From: Micromonospora musae
Lineage (GTDB): Bacteria; Actinomycetota; Actinomycetes; Mycobacteriales; Micromonosporaceae
NCBI RefSeq assembly: GCF_003626635.1
Contig: NZ_RAZT01000024.1
Span: forward strand, 1-64,000
Direction of reading: 5' to 3'
DNA: 64,000 bases
Shown: positions 57,304 through 64,000 of the stretch, in pieces
Layout of the letters: each line of letters begins with the position of its first letter
How positions within the stretch are numbered: the stretch's first letter is position 1
Notes under the pieces: model-generated
Seen by the model: the letters and a program-made list of their open reading frames with translations, nothing else
Told to the model about the DNA's origin: nothing
Databases searched by the model: none
Position numbers and translations under genes: made by a program

Positions 57304-58716
57304 TCAGGAAGAATACGGTGAGCGGGATCGACCTGTCGCGGTCGGTGAGATCAATTCATCCGTCCGGCCGATGTCGGCCAACTCGACGGCCACCTCGAAC
57401 CGTCCCAATGCGACAAGCGCCGCACCGGTCGCACCGATCTCCGGATTCCGCTGGTGCGACACGGCGCGCGGGCTGAGCGCCGCGGCGAACGCCTGCCGCC
57501 ACCAGACCGACGCGGCCATCGCCCCGCCGCCCAGCACCACCGCCACCTGCCGCTCGACAGTGGACTCCAGCACCTCGAGGTCCCGCGCCACCAGGTCGCA
57601 GAGGCCCTGCATGAGGCCGGCGAGGATGTCCACCGCCGTGGTGCCGAAGCTCAGCCCGCGCAGCTCGCCGCTGCCGGCCGGCGCCAGGCCCGGCGGCCGG
57701 TCTCCGCCGTAGCGGGGGTCGGCCGGGCGGCCACCACCGGGCGGGATCAGCGCCAGCGCCGCGTCCAGCTCGGCGCCGCCGGGCAGCTTCAGCTCCCGAT
57801 TGGCCCAGGCGAAGAGGTTCCCACCGCAGGAGTACGCGGCCCCGGTCACCACATGGTCATGGTCGACGCGGTAGCGCCACAGCCGCTCGGGCAGCCGGGG
57901 CAGCTCCTGCCCGGCCGGCACCCGTTGCATCAACCGCACCGCCGCCGAGGTGCCGACGGTCACCGCCGCCCGGCTCGGTTCGACGCAGCCCGAGCCGACG
58001 TTCGACGCGCCGCCGTCGCCCACCACGGCCGTCCAGCCCACCCCGGCCAGCTCCGGCCACCGCTTCGCCTGCTCGGGTCGCAGCCGCCCGCGCCACTGCA
58101 TCGGGGCGAGCTCCGGCAGTTCGCCGGGGCGCGCGCCGGCCAGCCCGAGCGCCTCGTCGTCCCAGGTGAGCGTCCGCAGGTCGAGCAGCCCGGTGCCGGA
58201 GGCCTGGGAGATCGACATCGGCACCTCTTCGAGCAGCTGGCCCAGCACGTACTCGACCAGCCCGGCGAAGCTCGCCACCCGGCTGCCGGTCCGCTCGCGC
58301 AGCCACGGCAGCCGCAACGACCAGTAGCCACGGTGCCACCAGGTGCCGGTGCGCTGGTGGTAGTCGTCGGGGTCGGCCGGGCCCGTCATCGACGCCGACG
58401 CCACCGGCCGGGTGTCGAGCCAGGTGAGCGCCGGCCCGAGCGGTTCACGGGCGGCGTCCAGCGGGAGCACCGAGTGCCACTGCCCGGAGACCGCGACCAG
58501 CTCGACGTCGCGCAGGTGCCCCGCCTCGGAGAGCTCGTCCAGGCAGTCGACCAGACAGGCGACGTAGTCCGGGCTCTCCAACGTCCCGGTGCCGTCGTCG
58601 CCGACGGCCAGGCTGACCTTGCGCCGCGCCAGGGCGCCGGGCAGGGGCTGGGTGTCCTCGTCCAGCACCAGCCCGCGAACCGACGAGGTGCCCAGGTCGA
58701 GCGCGAGAATGTCCAT
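57304..58716 (-). CDS. FGGY-family carbohydrate kinase
   Basis: A 470-residue kinase starting at ATG (MDILALDLGTSSVRGLVLDE). The FGGY N-lobe phosphate motif LDLGTSSVRG, LVAVSGQWHSVLPLD, then RAAVTVGTSAAVRL and the C-lobe VAVVLGGGAMAASVWWRQAF are intact. Gluconate-, xylulose- or glycerol-type kinases share this fold; the GQWHS motif leans to gluconokinase-like members. The gene is divergent from the anthranilate synthase leader and downstream of nothing obvious on its strand. Confidence 0.9.
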   Translation of the reverse strand: MDILALDLGTSSVRGLVLDEDTQPLPGALARRKVSLAVGDDGTGTLESPDYVACLVDCLDELSEAGHLRDVELVAVSGQWHSVLPLDAAREPLGPALTWLDTRPVASASMTGPADPDDYHQRTGTWWHRGYWSLRLPWLRERTGSRVASFAGLVEYVLGQLLEEVPMSISQASGTGLLDLRTLTWDDEALGLAGARPGELPELAPMQWRGRLRPEQAKRWPELAGVGWTAVVGDGGASNVGSGCVEPSRAAVTVGTSAAVRLMQRVPAGQELPRLPERLWRYRVDHDHVVTGAAYSCGGNLFAWANRELKLPGGAELDAALALIPPGGGRPADPRYGGDRPPGLAPAGSGELRGLSFGTTAVDILAGLMQGLCDLVARDLEVLESTVERQVAVVLGGGAMAASVWWRQAFAAALSPRAVSHQRNPEIGATGAALVALGRFEVAVELADIGRTDELISPTATGRSRSPYSS

Positions 58717-58783
58717 CGTCGGTCAAGTTACCCGCTGTACGTCCGGCGCAGGCATCGGTCGGGTACGGCGTACGCGGATCGGC

Positions 58784-58812
58784 TTCCGCGCGGGCCCGCG
58801 TACCCGTAGGGT
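58784..58812 (+). promoter_or_regulatory. Promoter of the Trp leader
   Basis: TTCCGC (58784-58789) and TAGGGT (58807-58812) are 17 bases apart. The start would then fall at about 58819, the A of the leader ATG, giving a leaderless transcript. The upstream hexamer is a weak match. Confidence 0.5.
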
Positions 58813-58818
58813 GGGCGC

Positions 58819-58878
58819 ATGCTCGCGCACCTCACCTGCTGGTGGCCCGCCGACCCGGCGGCCATCCCCCGCGCGTAG
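58819..58878 (+). CDS. trpL: Trp operon leader peptide (attenuation)
   Basis: A 19-codon frame reads MLAHLTCWWPADPAAIPRA with tandem Trp codons (TGG TGG at 58840-58845) and stop TAG. It lies 94 bases before the fused anthranilate synthase gene. The layout follows actinomycete Trp leaders, which share an N-terminal M-AH and a Trp cluster followed by -HPAA or -DPAA. Ribosome stalling at the Trp codons when tryptophan is scarce would favour read-through into the synthase gene. A promoter-like pair ends seven bases before the ATG. Confidence 0.88.
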   Translation: MLAHLTCWWPADPAAIPRA

Positions 58879-58972
58879 CTTCCACACGCGGCCGCCTGTC
58901 GAGGCGGTCGCCGGATCTCCCAGAGCCCCCAGGCCGCCCGCACCGGGCGACGCCCGACTCCAGGAGAATCCG
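58879..58972 (+). promoter_or_regulatory. Attenuator hairpin region
   Basis: Alternative hairpins can form: CCGCC-GGCGG just after the leader stop, CGCCCG/CGGGCG (58935-58940 with 58944-58949) and CGGGC/GCCCG (58944-58948 with 58952-58956). The last two share one arm, so they exclude each other, as attenuators require. The later arm lies close to the GGAG ribosome site, so control could act on translation as well. There is no T tract. Confidence 0.6.
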
Positions 58973-60901
58973 ATGACCCACCTGAGCGATCTGCTCGCCG
59001 CCGTCTCCGCCGGCGCCGACCCGGGCCCGTTCGCCCTGATCCGCCGGGCCGACGCCGACGGGTTGGAGCTCTTCGCCGGTCCGGTCCGCACGGTCGACCG
59101 GCTCGCCGACATCCCGCTGCCCGAGGGCGCGCCCGGACCGCACACCCTGGCGCTGGTGCCCTACCGGCAGATCACCGAGCGCGGCTTCGCCTGCGTCGAC
59201 GACGGGATGCCGTTGGAGTGCCTGCAGGTCGAGCGGTACGAGCGGATCGAGCTGACCGAGGCGCTCGCGGCGCTCCCCGACCGCCCGGTGCGCACCAGCG
59301 GCGCGGCCTTCGACGTCACCGACGAGGAGTACGCCGCCGCTGTCGAGCGGGTGCTCACCGAGGAGATCGGCCGGGGCGAGGGCGCCAACTTCGTCATCCA
59401 CCGCACGCTGACCGCCACCGTGCAGGACCCGCCGCTGGTGGCCGCGTTCGCGGCGCTGCGCCGGCTGCTGCTGGCCGAGCGGGGCGCGTACTGGACCTTC
59501 GTGGTCCACACCGGCAGCCGGGTGCTGGTCGGCGCGAGCCCGGAACGGCACGTCAGCGTCGACGACGGCCTGGTCATGATGAACCCGATCAGCGGCACCT
59601 TCCGGCACGGCGACACCGGCCCGGAGCGCGCCGCGCTGCTGCGCTTCCTCGCCGACCGCAAGGAGATCGAGGAGCTCTACATGGTCCTCGACGAGGAGCT
59701 GAAGATGATGGCCGCCGTCGCCGAGGAGGGCGGGCAGGTGGTCGGCCCGTACCTGAAGGAGATGTCCCATCTGGCGCACACCGAGTACCTGCTCGCCGGC
59801 CGGGGCACCCGCGACGTCCGGGACGTGCTGCGCGAGACGATGTTCGCGCCTACGGTCACCGGCAGCCCGATGGAGAACGCCTGCCGGGTGATCGCCCGGC
59901 ACGAGCGCACCGGGCGGCGCTACTACGGCGGGGTGCTGGCCCTGCTCGGCCACGACGACGCCGGCCGGCAGACCCTGGACGCGCCGATCCTGATCCGCAC
60001 CGCCGAGATCTCCCCCGCCGGGGCGCTGCGGGTGTCGGTCGGGGCCACCCTCGTCCGGCACTCCTCCGCGTCCGGCGAGGTGGCGGAGACCCACGCGAAG
60101 GCCGCCGGCGTGCTGGCCGCGCTCGGGCTCGGTCCGCAGGCGGCCCGGTCCGCCGGGGAGCCGGCGCCGCGGCTCGCCGACGACCCGGAGGTGCGCGCCG
60201 CGCTCGCCGCGCGCAACGCGCCGCTGGCCCGGTTCTGGCTGGACCAGCGGGCACCGGGCGCCTGCGTGCTTCCGGTGTTGGTCGGGCGCTCGGCGCTGGT
60301 CGTCGACGGTGAGGACACCTTCACCGGCATGCTCACCCACCAGCTGCGGGGGCTCGGCCTGGCCGTGACCGTGCGGCCATGGCACGCGCCCGGCCCGCTG
60401 GACGGGTACGACCTGGTGGTGGTCGGCCCGGGCCCGGGTGATCCGGGCAGCATGACCGATCCGAAGATGCTGGCCCTGCGCGCGCTGCTGGCCGGGCTGC
60501 TGGCCGCCGGACGGCCGACCCTCACGGTCTGCCTGGGGCACCAGTTGCTGGCCGGGCTGCTGGGGCTGCCGCTGCACCAGCGAATCGCCCCCTATCAGGG
60601 GTTGCAGCGGGAGGTCGACCTCTTCGGCACGCCCCGCCGGGTGGGTTTCTACGCCACCTTCACCGCCCGCGCCGAGGCCGACGGTCTGGACACCCCGTAC
60701 GGCCGGGTGGAGTTGGCGCGCGACGGCGTCGACGGCGCGGTGCACGCGCTGCGCGGGCCGGGCTTCGCCGGGGTGCAGTTCCACCCGGAGTCGGTGCTCA
60801 GCCCGGACGGGCTGGAGGTCCTGGCCGAGCTGCTGCCGGCGCTGCTGCCGCCGACCGCCGGTCGGTTCGAGTCGACGGGCGCGACCGGGTCCACGGCCTA
60901 G
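58973..60901 (+). CDS. trpEG: Fused anthranilate synthase (TrpE-TrpG type)
   Basis: A 642-residue protein starting at ATG behind AGGAG. Residues 1-430 are the chorismate-using TrpE part (SGTFRHGDTGPERAALLRFL, LKEMSHLAHTEYLLAGRGTR, APTVTGSPMENACRVI). Residues about 440-642 are a class I glutamine amidotransferase with nucleophile Cys in TVCLGHQLLAGLLG and the His-Glu pair in GVQFHPESVLS. Fused TrpE-TrpG genes are known in Streptomyces and PhzE-type proteins. The Trp leader upstream argues for tryptophan supply rather than phenazine or pigment synthesis, though the 2-amino-2-deoxyisochorismate alternative cannot be excluded. Confidence 0.92.
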   Translation: MTHLSDLLAAVSAGADPGPFALIRRADADGLELFAGPVRTVDRLADIPLPEGAPGPHTLALVPYRQITERGFACVDDGMPLECLQVERYERIELTEALAALPDRPVRTSGAAFDVTDEEYAAAVERVLTEEIGRGEGANFVIHRTLTATVQDPPLVAAFAALRRLLLAERGAYWTFVVHTGSRVLVGASPERHVSVDDGLVMMNPISGTFRHGDTGPERAALLRFLADRKEIEELYMVLDEELKMMAAVAEEGGQVVGPYLKEMSHLAHTEYLLAGRGTRDVRDVLRETMFAPTVTGSPMENACRVIARHERTGRRYYGGVLALLGHDDAGRQTLDAPILIRTAEISPAGALRVSVGATLVRHSSASGEVAETHAKAAGVLAALGLGPQAARSAGEPAPRLADDPEVRAALAARNAPLARFWLDQRAPGACVLPVLVGRSALVVDGEDTFTGMLTHQLRGLGLAVTVRPWHAPGPLDGYDLVVVGPGPGDPGSMTDPKMLALRALLAGLLAAGRPTLTVCLGHQLLAGLLGLPLHQRIAPYQGLQREVDLFGTPRRVGFYATFTARAEADGLDTPYGRVELARDGVDGAVHALRGPGFAGVQFHPESVLSPDGLEVLAELLPALLPPTAGRFESTGATGSTA

Positions 60902-60912
60902 CTACGGGCCGG

Positions 60913-60945
60913 CGGTCGGGCGGGGCGTGTGCCCCCGCCCGGCCG
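60913..60945. terminator. GC-rich hairpin between convergent genes
   Basis: CGGTCGGGCGGGGC (60913-60926) pairs with 60931-60945 with one bulge and one G-T, around the loop GTGT. Lies between the trpEG and wrbA stop codons. Confidence 0.7.
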
Positions 60946-60953
60946 CTGGTGGC

Positions 60954-61571
60954 TCAACCGGCGAGGCCCTTCTTCACGGCGGCGCCGATCTGGACCGCGC
61001 GCCGGGCGGTGAGCGCGGTGGCGGTCAGGGCGATGTCGTCCGGTGCCGTCTCGCCGTTGTTGCTGGTGTGCGAGGCGCCGTACGGGTTTCCGGCGATGAA
61101 CTGGCTGGTGTCGGTGTAACCGGGGGTCACCACGATCCCGCCCCAGTGGTAGAAGACCGAGAAGAGCGACGTCAGCGTGGTCTCCTGGCCGCCGTGACTG
61201 GTCGCCGTCGTACAGAACGCCGAGCAGACCTTGTTGACCAGGGCGCCCTGGCTCCAGAGCGGGCCGGTGGTGTCGATGAACTGTTTGAGCTGGGCGGCGA
61301 CCACCCCGTACCGGGTCGGCGACCCGAAGATCAACACGTCGGCCCAGGAGAGGTCGTCGAGCATCGCCTCGGGGACGTCCTGGGTCTCGAGGTGGTGGGC
61401 GTGCCAGCCCGAGTTCGAGCGGATCGCCTCGTCGGGCGCGAGTTCGCGCACCTTGCGCAGCCGCACCTCCGCGCCCGCGTCGCCGGCGGCCTCGCAGGCG
61501 GCCTGCGCCATCTGATAGGTGGTGCCGGTGGCGCTGTAGTAGATCACCGCTACCTTGACCCGGTCAGCCAT
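60954..61571 (-). CDS. wrbA: WrbA-type NAD(P)H:quinone oxidoreductase
   Basis: A 205-residue flavodoxin-like protein starting at ATG (MADRVKVAVIYYSATGTTYQ). YYSATGTTYQMA is the FMN phosphate loop; ADVLIFGSPTRYGVVAAQLK and AFCTTATSHGGQETTLTSLF with TPGYTDTSQFIAGNPYGASH are WrbA signatures. WrbA performs two-electron reduction of quinones and protects against redox stress in the cytoplasm. Length is normal (about 200). Confidence 0.93.
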   Translation of the reverse strand: MADRVKVAVIYYSATGTTYQMAQAACEAAGDAGAEVRLRKVRELAPDEAIRSNSGWHAHHLETQDVPEAMLDDLSWADVLIFGSPTRYGVVAAQLKQFIDTTGPLWSQGALVNKVCSAFCTTATSHGGQETTLTSLFSVFYHWGGIVVTPGYTDTSQFIAGNPYGASHTSNNGETAPDDIALTATALTARRAVQIGAAVKKGLAG

Positions 61572-61766
61572 CGGAACGTCCCCTTCCTGTGTCAGCTCCG
61601 GCGACTACCCGTCACCTTCTGCCACAAACGTCCCCGGACGGCGCTGGTCCGCCGGGATGTCGCCGACGGCGACTCGGTGCCCGCGCGGGTGCCTCAGGTC
61701 GCCGCGGCCGTCAACCCCGGCGACGTCCACGACCGCGCTCCGCCGGCGCGAGGGCCGGCGCGGCGC

Positions 61767-61832
61767 GGGGAGGGGCGGTCGGCCGGTCGCCGGGCGTCAC
61801 CGCACGGCGGTACCGGCCGCCCGCCCCTCCCC
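61767..61832 (-). terminator. Long hairpin after the DUF4190 gene
   Basis: GGGGAGGGGCGG-TC-GGCCGGT (61767-61787) pairs with its complement at 61812-61832 with minor mismatch. It lies nine bases past the minus-strand stop at 61841. Confidence 0.7.
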
Positions 61833-61840
61833 GTTCCGGA

Positions 61841-62224
61841 TCACGAGACCCGGTTACGCAGGTCGTCCACCTGCTCCTGCAGTCGGTCCGCCGCTCCCTG
61901 GTTGTTGAGGAACGTCGCGACCCCCGCGATGAACACCAGACCGAGGATCAACGCGATGATGCTGAGCGTGAGGCCGCCGATGGTCACACCCCGACCGGTC
62001 ACGCCCGGCCGCTTGGCCATCCGGAGCCCGAAGACGCCGACGATGATCCCGATGATGCCGAGAATGATCCCGGCCCACGCAAGGATGGCCGTCAGCGTGC
62101 ACACCAGGGCGGACACGCCGAACACCAGCGCGAAGGTCGCGGCGGTGCTGGTCTTGGCTGGGGTGCGATCGGCCCGGGACCGGGCCGGCGCGCCGCCCCG
62201 CATCGGCTCGCTGGACGCAGTCAT
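61841..62224 (-). CDS. DUF4190-type membrane protein
   Basis: A 127-residue protein starting at ATG (MTASSEPMRGGAPARSRADR). After a polar N-terminus, two glycine- and isoleucine-rich helices (FALVFGVSALVCTLTAILAW, WAGIILGIIGIIVGVFGLRM) and a third (ILGLVFIAGVATFLNNQGA) resemble DUF4190 or related small membrane proteins, followed by an amphipathic tail (ADRLQEQVDDLRNRV). Role unknown. Upstream intergenic DNA (about 140 bases) separates it from the divergent gene at 62367. Confidence 0.8.
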   Translation of the reverse strand: MTASSEPMRGGAPARSRADRTPAKTSTAATFALVFGVSALVCTLTAILAWAGIILGIIGIIVGVFGLRMAKRPGVTGRGVTIGGLTLSIIALILGLVFIAGVATFLNNQGAADRLQEQVDDLRNRVS

Positions 62225-62366
62225 GGCTCTCCCTTCCGCACGCGCGGTGCGCGTACTTGCGCCGTCGCATCCCCCCTCGCCGTGCCGTTATGCCTGTCCG
62301 TCGCGGGGACCCGAAGCTGTCGGTGGGCCCGCCTAGGCTGACGCGCGACCGGTGGAGGGGGATCCC

Positions 62367-63473
62367 ATGCGGCTGACCGCGAGCGAGGCCCTCGCCCTGC
62401 GGATGAGCAGTCTCCTGCTGGGCCCCCGGCCCGGCCCGCATCCGCGCACGGTGGCCGAGGTGGTCGAGTGGTTCGGGGCGATGCAAGCGCAGGATGTGGC
62501 CAGCGGGATCTGGTCGCTCGGCGCCCGGCTGCCCGCGTTCACCCTCACCGACGTGCAGTCCGCGCTGGAACGGCGGGAGGCGCTGCGCACCTGGCCGATG
62601 CGGGGCACCGTCCACCTGGTCCCGGCCCGCGACGCCCGCTGGATGCTGGAGCTCACCGGCGTCCGTTCGTTGCCGGCCGCGGCGACCCGGCGGGCCGCCC
62701 TCGGCCTCGACGAGGCCGACGCCGACCGTGCGGTTGAGGTGCTCGGCAGCGCGTTGGCCGGCGGGCGGCTCACCCGGGCCCGCTGCCTGGAGACGTTGAA
62801 CGCCGCCGGCATCGGCACCGACGGCCAGCGCGGCTACCACCTGCTCTGGTACGCGAGCGTGCGCGGCGTGACCTGCGTCGCGCCGAACATCGGCACGGAG
62901 CAGACCTTCGCGCTGCTGGACGAGTGGGCGCCCGACCCGGTGCGCCCCGAGCGGGACGAGGCGCTGGCGCTCCTCGCCCGCCGCTATGTCCGCTCACACG
63001 GCCCGGTGAGCGCCCGCGAGTTCGCGGGCTGGACGGGGCTGACCCTCACCGACGCCCGGCGCGGGTTCGCGGCGGCCGGTGACACCGTGGCCGCCGTGAC
63101 GGTCGACGGGGAGGAGATGCTGGTCGACGGCGCGCTGCTGGACGCCGCCCCGGTGCCGGTCGACGACGTGCGGGTGCTGCCCGGCTTCGACGAGTACCTG
63201 CTGGGCTACAAAAACCGTTCGCTGATGCTCGATCCGGCCCACCGCGACGCGATCATTCCCGGCAACAACGGCATCTTCCAGCCCACGATCGTCTCCGGCG
63301 GGCGGGTGGTGGGCACCTGGCGGCGAACGATCGGCAAGACCCGGGTCAAGGTCGGGGTGACGCCGCTGGCGGAGCTGGACCGTTCCCGGACGGAACACGC
63401 CCTCGCCCGCTACGCCGAGTTCCTCGGCCTGCCGCTCGAGGTGAGCTGGGCCGACACCCCAGACACGCGCTAG
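62367..63473 (+). CDS. AlkZ/YcaQ-type winged-helix DNA glycosylase family protein
   Basis: A 368-residue protein starting at ATG 62367 behind GGAGGGGG; an upstream GTG is less likely. The N-terminal VVEWFGAMQAQDVASGIWSL contains the QxQ catalytic motif of AlkZ/YcaQ glycosylases, followed by LRTWPMRGTVHLVPARDARW and the later LPGFDEYLLGYKNRSLMLDP. The family (HTH_42) removes bulky or cross-linked base lesions; actinomycete members sometimes protect producers of DNA-damaging antibiotics. Length is near the norm. No antibiotic genes are adjacent. Confidence 0.88.
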   Translation: MRLTASEALALRMSSLLLGPRPGPHPRTVAEVVEWFGAMQAQDVASGIWSLGARLPAFTLTDVQSALERREALRTWPMRGTVHLVPARDARWMLELTGVRSLPAAATRRAALGLDEADADRAVEVLGSALAGGRLTRARCLETLNAAGIGTDGQRGYHLLWYASVRGVTCVAPNIGTEQTFALLDEWAPDPVRPERDEALALLARRYVRSHGPVSAREFAGWTGLTLTDARRGFAAAGDTVAAVTVDGEEMLVDGALLDAAPVPVDDVRVLPGFDEYLLGYKNRSLMLDPAHRDAIIPGNNGIFQPTIVSGGRVVGTWRRTIGKTRVKVGVTPLAELDRSRTEHALARYAEFLGLPLEVSWADTPDTR

Positions 63474-63526
63474 CGCGGCCGGCCGGCGGGCGGCGAGAGG
63501 GAGCCGCAGGCGGGACCGTGCACGGC

Positions 63527-63562
63527 GGCGGGCCGGCGGGTGGAGGTTCCCGCCGACCCGCC
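63527..63562 (-). terminator. 14-bp hairpin
   Basis: GGCGGGCCGGCGGG (63527-63540) pairs with 63549-63562 at 13 of 14 positions. It lies just past the stop of the minus-strand ABC ATPase gene and between convergent genes. Confidence 0.75.
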
Positions 63563-63582
63563 GTGGGATCCCGTGACCGTGC

Positions 63583-64000
63583 TCAGCTCGCCAGCGCTCC
63601 GGCGGCCCGCCCCTCGTGCAGGGTCAGGTTCCGACCGTTGGCCGGGTCGAAGAGGTGGATCTTCTCCAGGTTGAACCAGACCCGCCGGTTCTCCCCCTCG
63701 GTCACCGACGACTCCGCCGAGAGCCGGGTGACCAGGTTCGCCCCACCGCCGGTGAGGTCGGCCGCGCCCGCGTCGGCGGCCAGCTCCTCCAGCTCGGCGG
63801 CGCTCGCCCGCTCCCCCTCCACCGTGAGGTAGACGTACTTGTCCGAACCCATCGACTCGACGATCTCCACCGGCGCCTCGAACTCCAGGCCGCGCTGTCT
63901 GGTCTCCGCGTCGACCAGCTCGGCGTCCTCGAAGTGCTCCGGCCGTACCCCGAGGATCAGCTCCCGGGGCGCGTCGGCCGCCTCCAGCTCCCGGCGGAGC
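63583..64000 (-). CDS. MsiK/UgpC-type sugar ABC transporter ATPase, C-terminal part (cut by window edge)
   Basis: The last 138 codons of a longer gene: the frame is open to the window edge at 64000, so the start and Walker motifs are outside. The ending is the MsiK/MalK type: the ELILGVRPEHFEDAELV block is the regulatory OB-fold, EIVESMGSDKYVYLTVEG is typical, and RVWFNLEKIHLFDPANGRNL closes the domain. MsiK powers several carbohydrate importers in actinomycetes, including cellobiose, which fits the GH1 enzyme 9 kb away. Confidence 0.92.
   Translation of the reverse strand, partial: LRRELEAADAPRELILGVRPEHFEDAELVDAETRQRGLEFEAPVEIVESMGSDKYVYLTVEGERASAAELEELAADAGAADLTGGGANLVTRLSAESSVTEGENRRVWFNLEKIHLFDPANGRNLTLHEGRAAGALAS

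Noticed and set aside
58828..60784. Long minus-strand frame opposite trpEG
   Set aside because: Antisense artefact; trpEG has intact synthase and amidotransferase motifs.

Overview
The window is visibly very high in GC, uses many GTG starts, and packs genes with 4-base GTGA/ATGA overlaps. It carries typical actinomycete families: a Cvn-type kinase plus roadblock pair, an ECF42 sigma factor with a DGPF protein, an MsiK-like ATPase, DUF3159, and a fused TrpE-TrpG with a Trp leader. This fits a filamentous actinomycete, most likely a Micromonospora relative. That placement is inference; no rRNA is present.

Layout. 1-462: an edge-truncated IS5-type transposase end and a decayed recombinase tail abut tRNA-Leu(GAG). 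683-10925: a tight cell-envelope cluster (TPR/proline-rich/FN3 membrane protein, FN3 beta-propeller protein, MoxR ATPase, DUF58, TgpA-like transglutaminase) whose transglutaminase has lost its catalytic triad. 11020-14382: GNAT and small minus-strand genes, including an Imm10-like orphan immunity protein. 14423-16293: a MarR regulator divergent from a haloalkane-dehalogenase/MarR fusion, with two mirror-image 17-bp operators between them. 16946-25609: a sugar module with a frameshifted secreted alpha-galactosidase, a HutC/GntR regulator, and an operon of KbaZ-like, AgaS-like, BadF-type kinase and DMT transporter genes; repeated TGGTAT/ATACCA half-sites lie in all its control regions.

25815-31346: coiled-coil membrane protein, MarR-GNAT fusion, an unknown gene with a promoter/operator, then an acquired patch (dead integrase, methyltransferase, dead Tn3 transposase). 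31553-45970: anion channel, DUF1152, GNAT, ECF42 sigma with DGPF protein, acyltransferase, LysR, two SDRs, an LLM oxidoreductase, and a membrane/propeller pair. A recent duplication placed a second DGPF copy (39360-39722) next to a fragment of one SDR gene.

46116-64000: housekeeping and accessory genes (DUF1028, methyltransferase, MmcQ, LtrA, MDMPI, glyoxalase, PAP2, DUF3159), a GH1 beta-glucosidase behind a CebR-like operator, an incomplete conservon, an FGGY kinase, fused anthranilate synthase behind a Trp attenuator leader, WrbA, DUF4190, an AlkZ/YcaQ-type protein and the 3' part of an MsiK-like ABC ATPase. The CebR-type operator, GH1 enzyme and MsiK-like ATPase suggest beta-glucoside or cellobiose use. 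No CRISPR array, rRNA operon or replication origin was seen.

The best candidates for new biology are the KbaZ/AgaS/kinase/DMT amino-sugar module that lacks the usual aldolase catalytic subunit, the dehalogenase-regulator fusion with an internal start, the triad-less transglutaminase, and the small immunity-like cluster.
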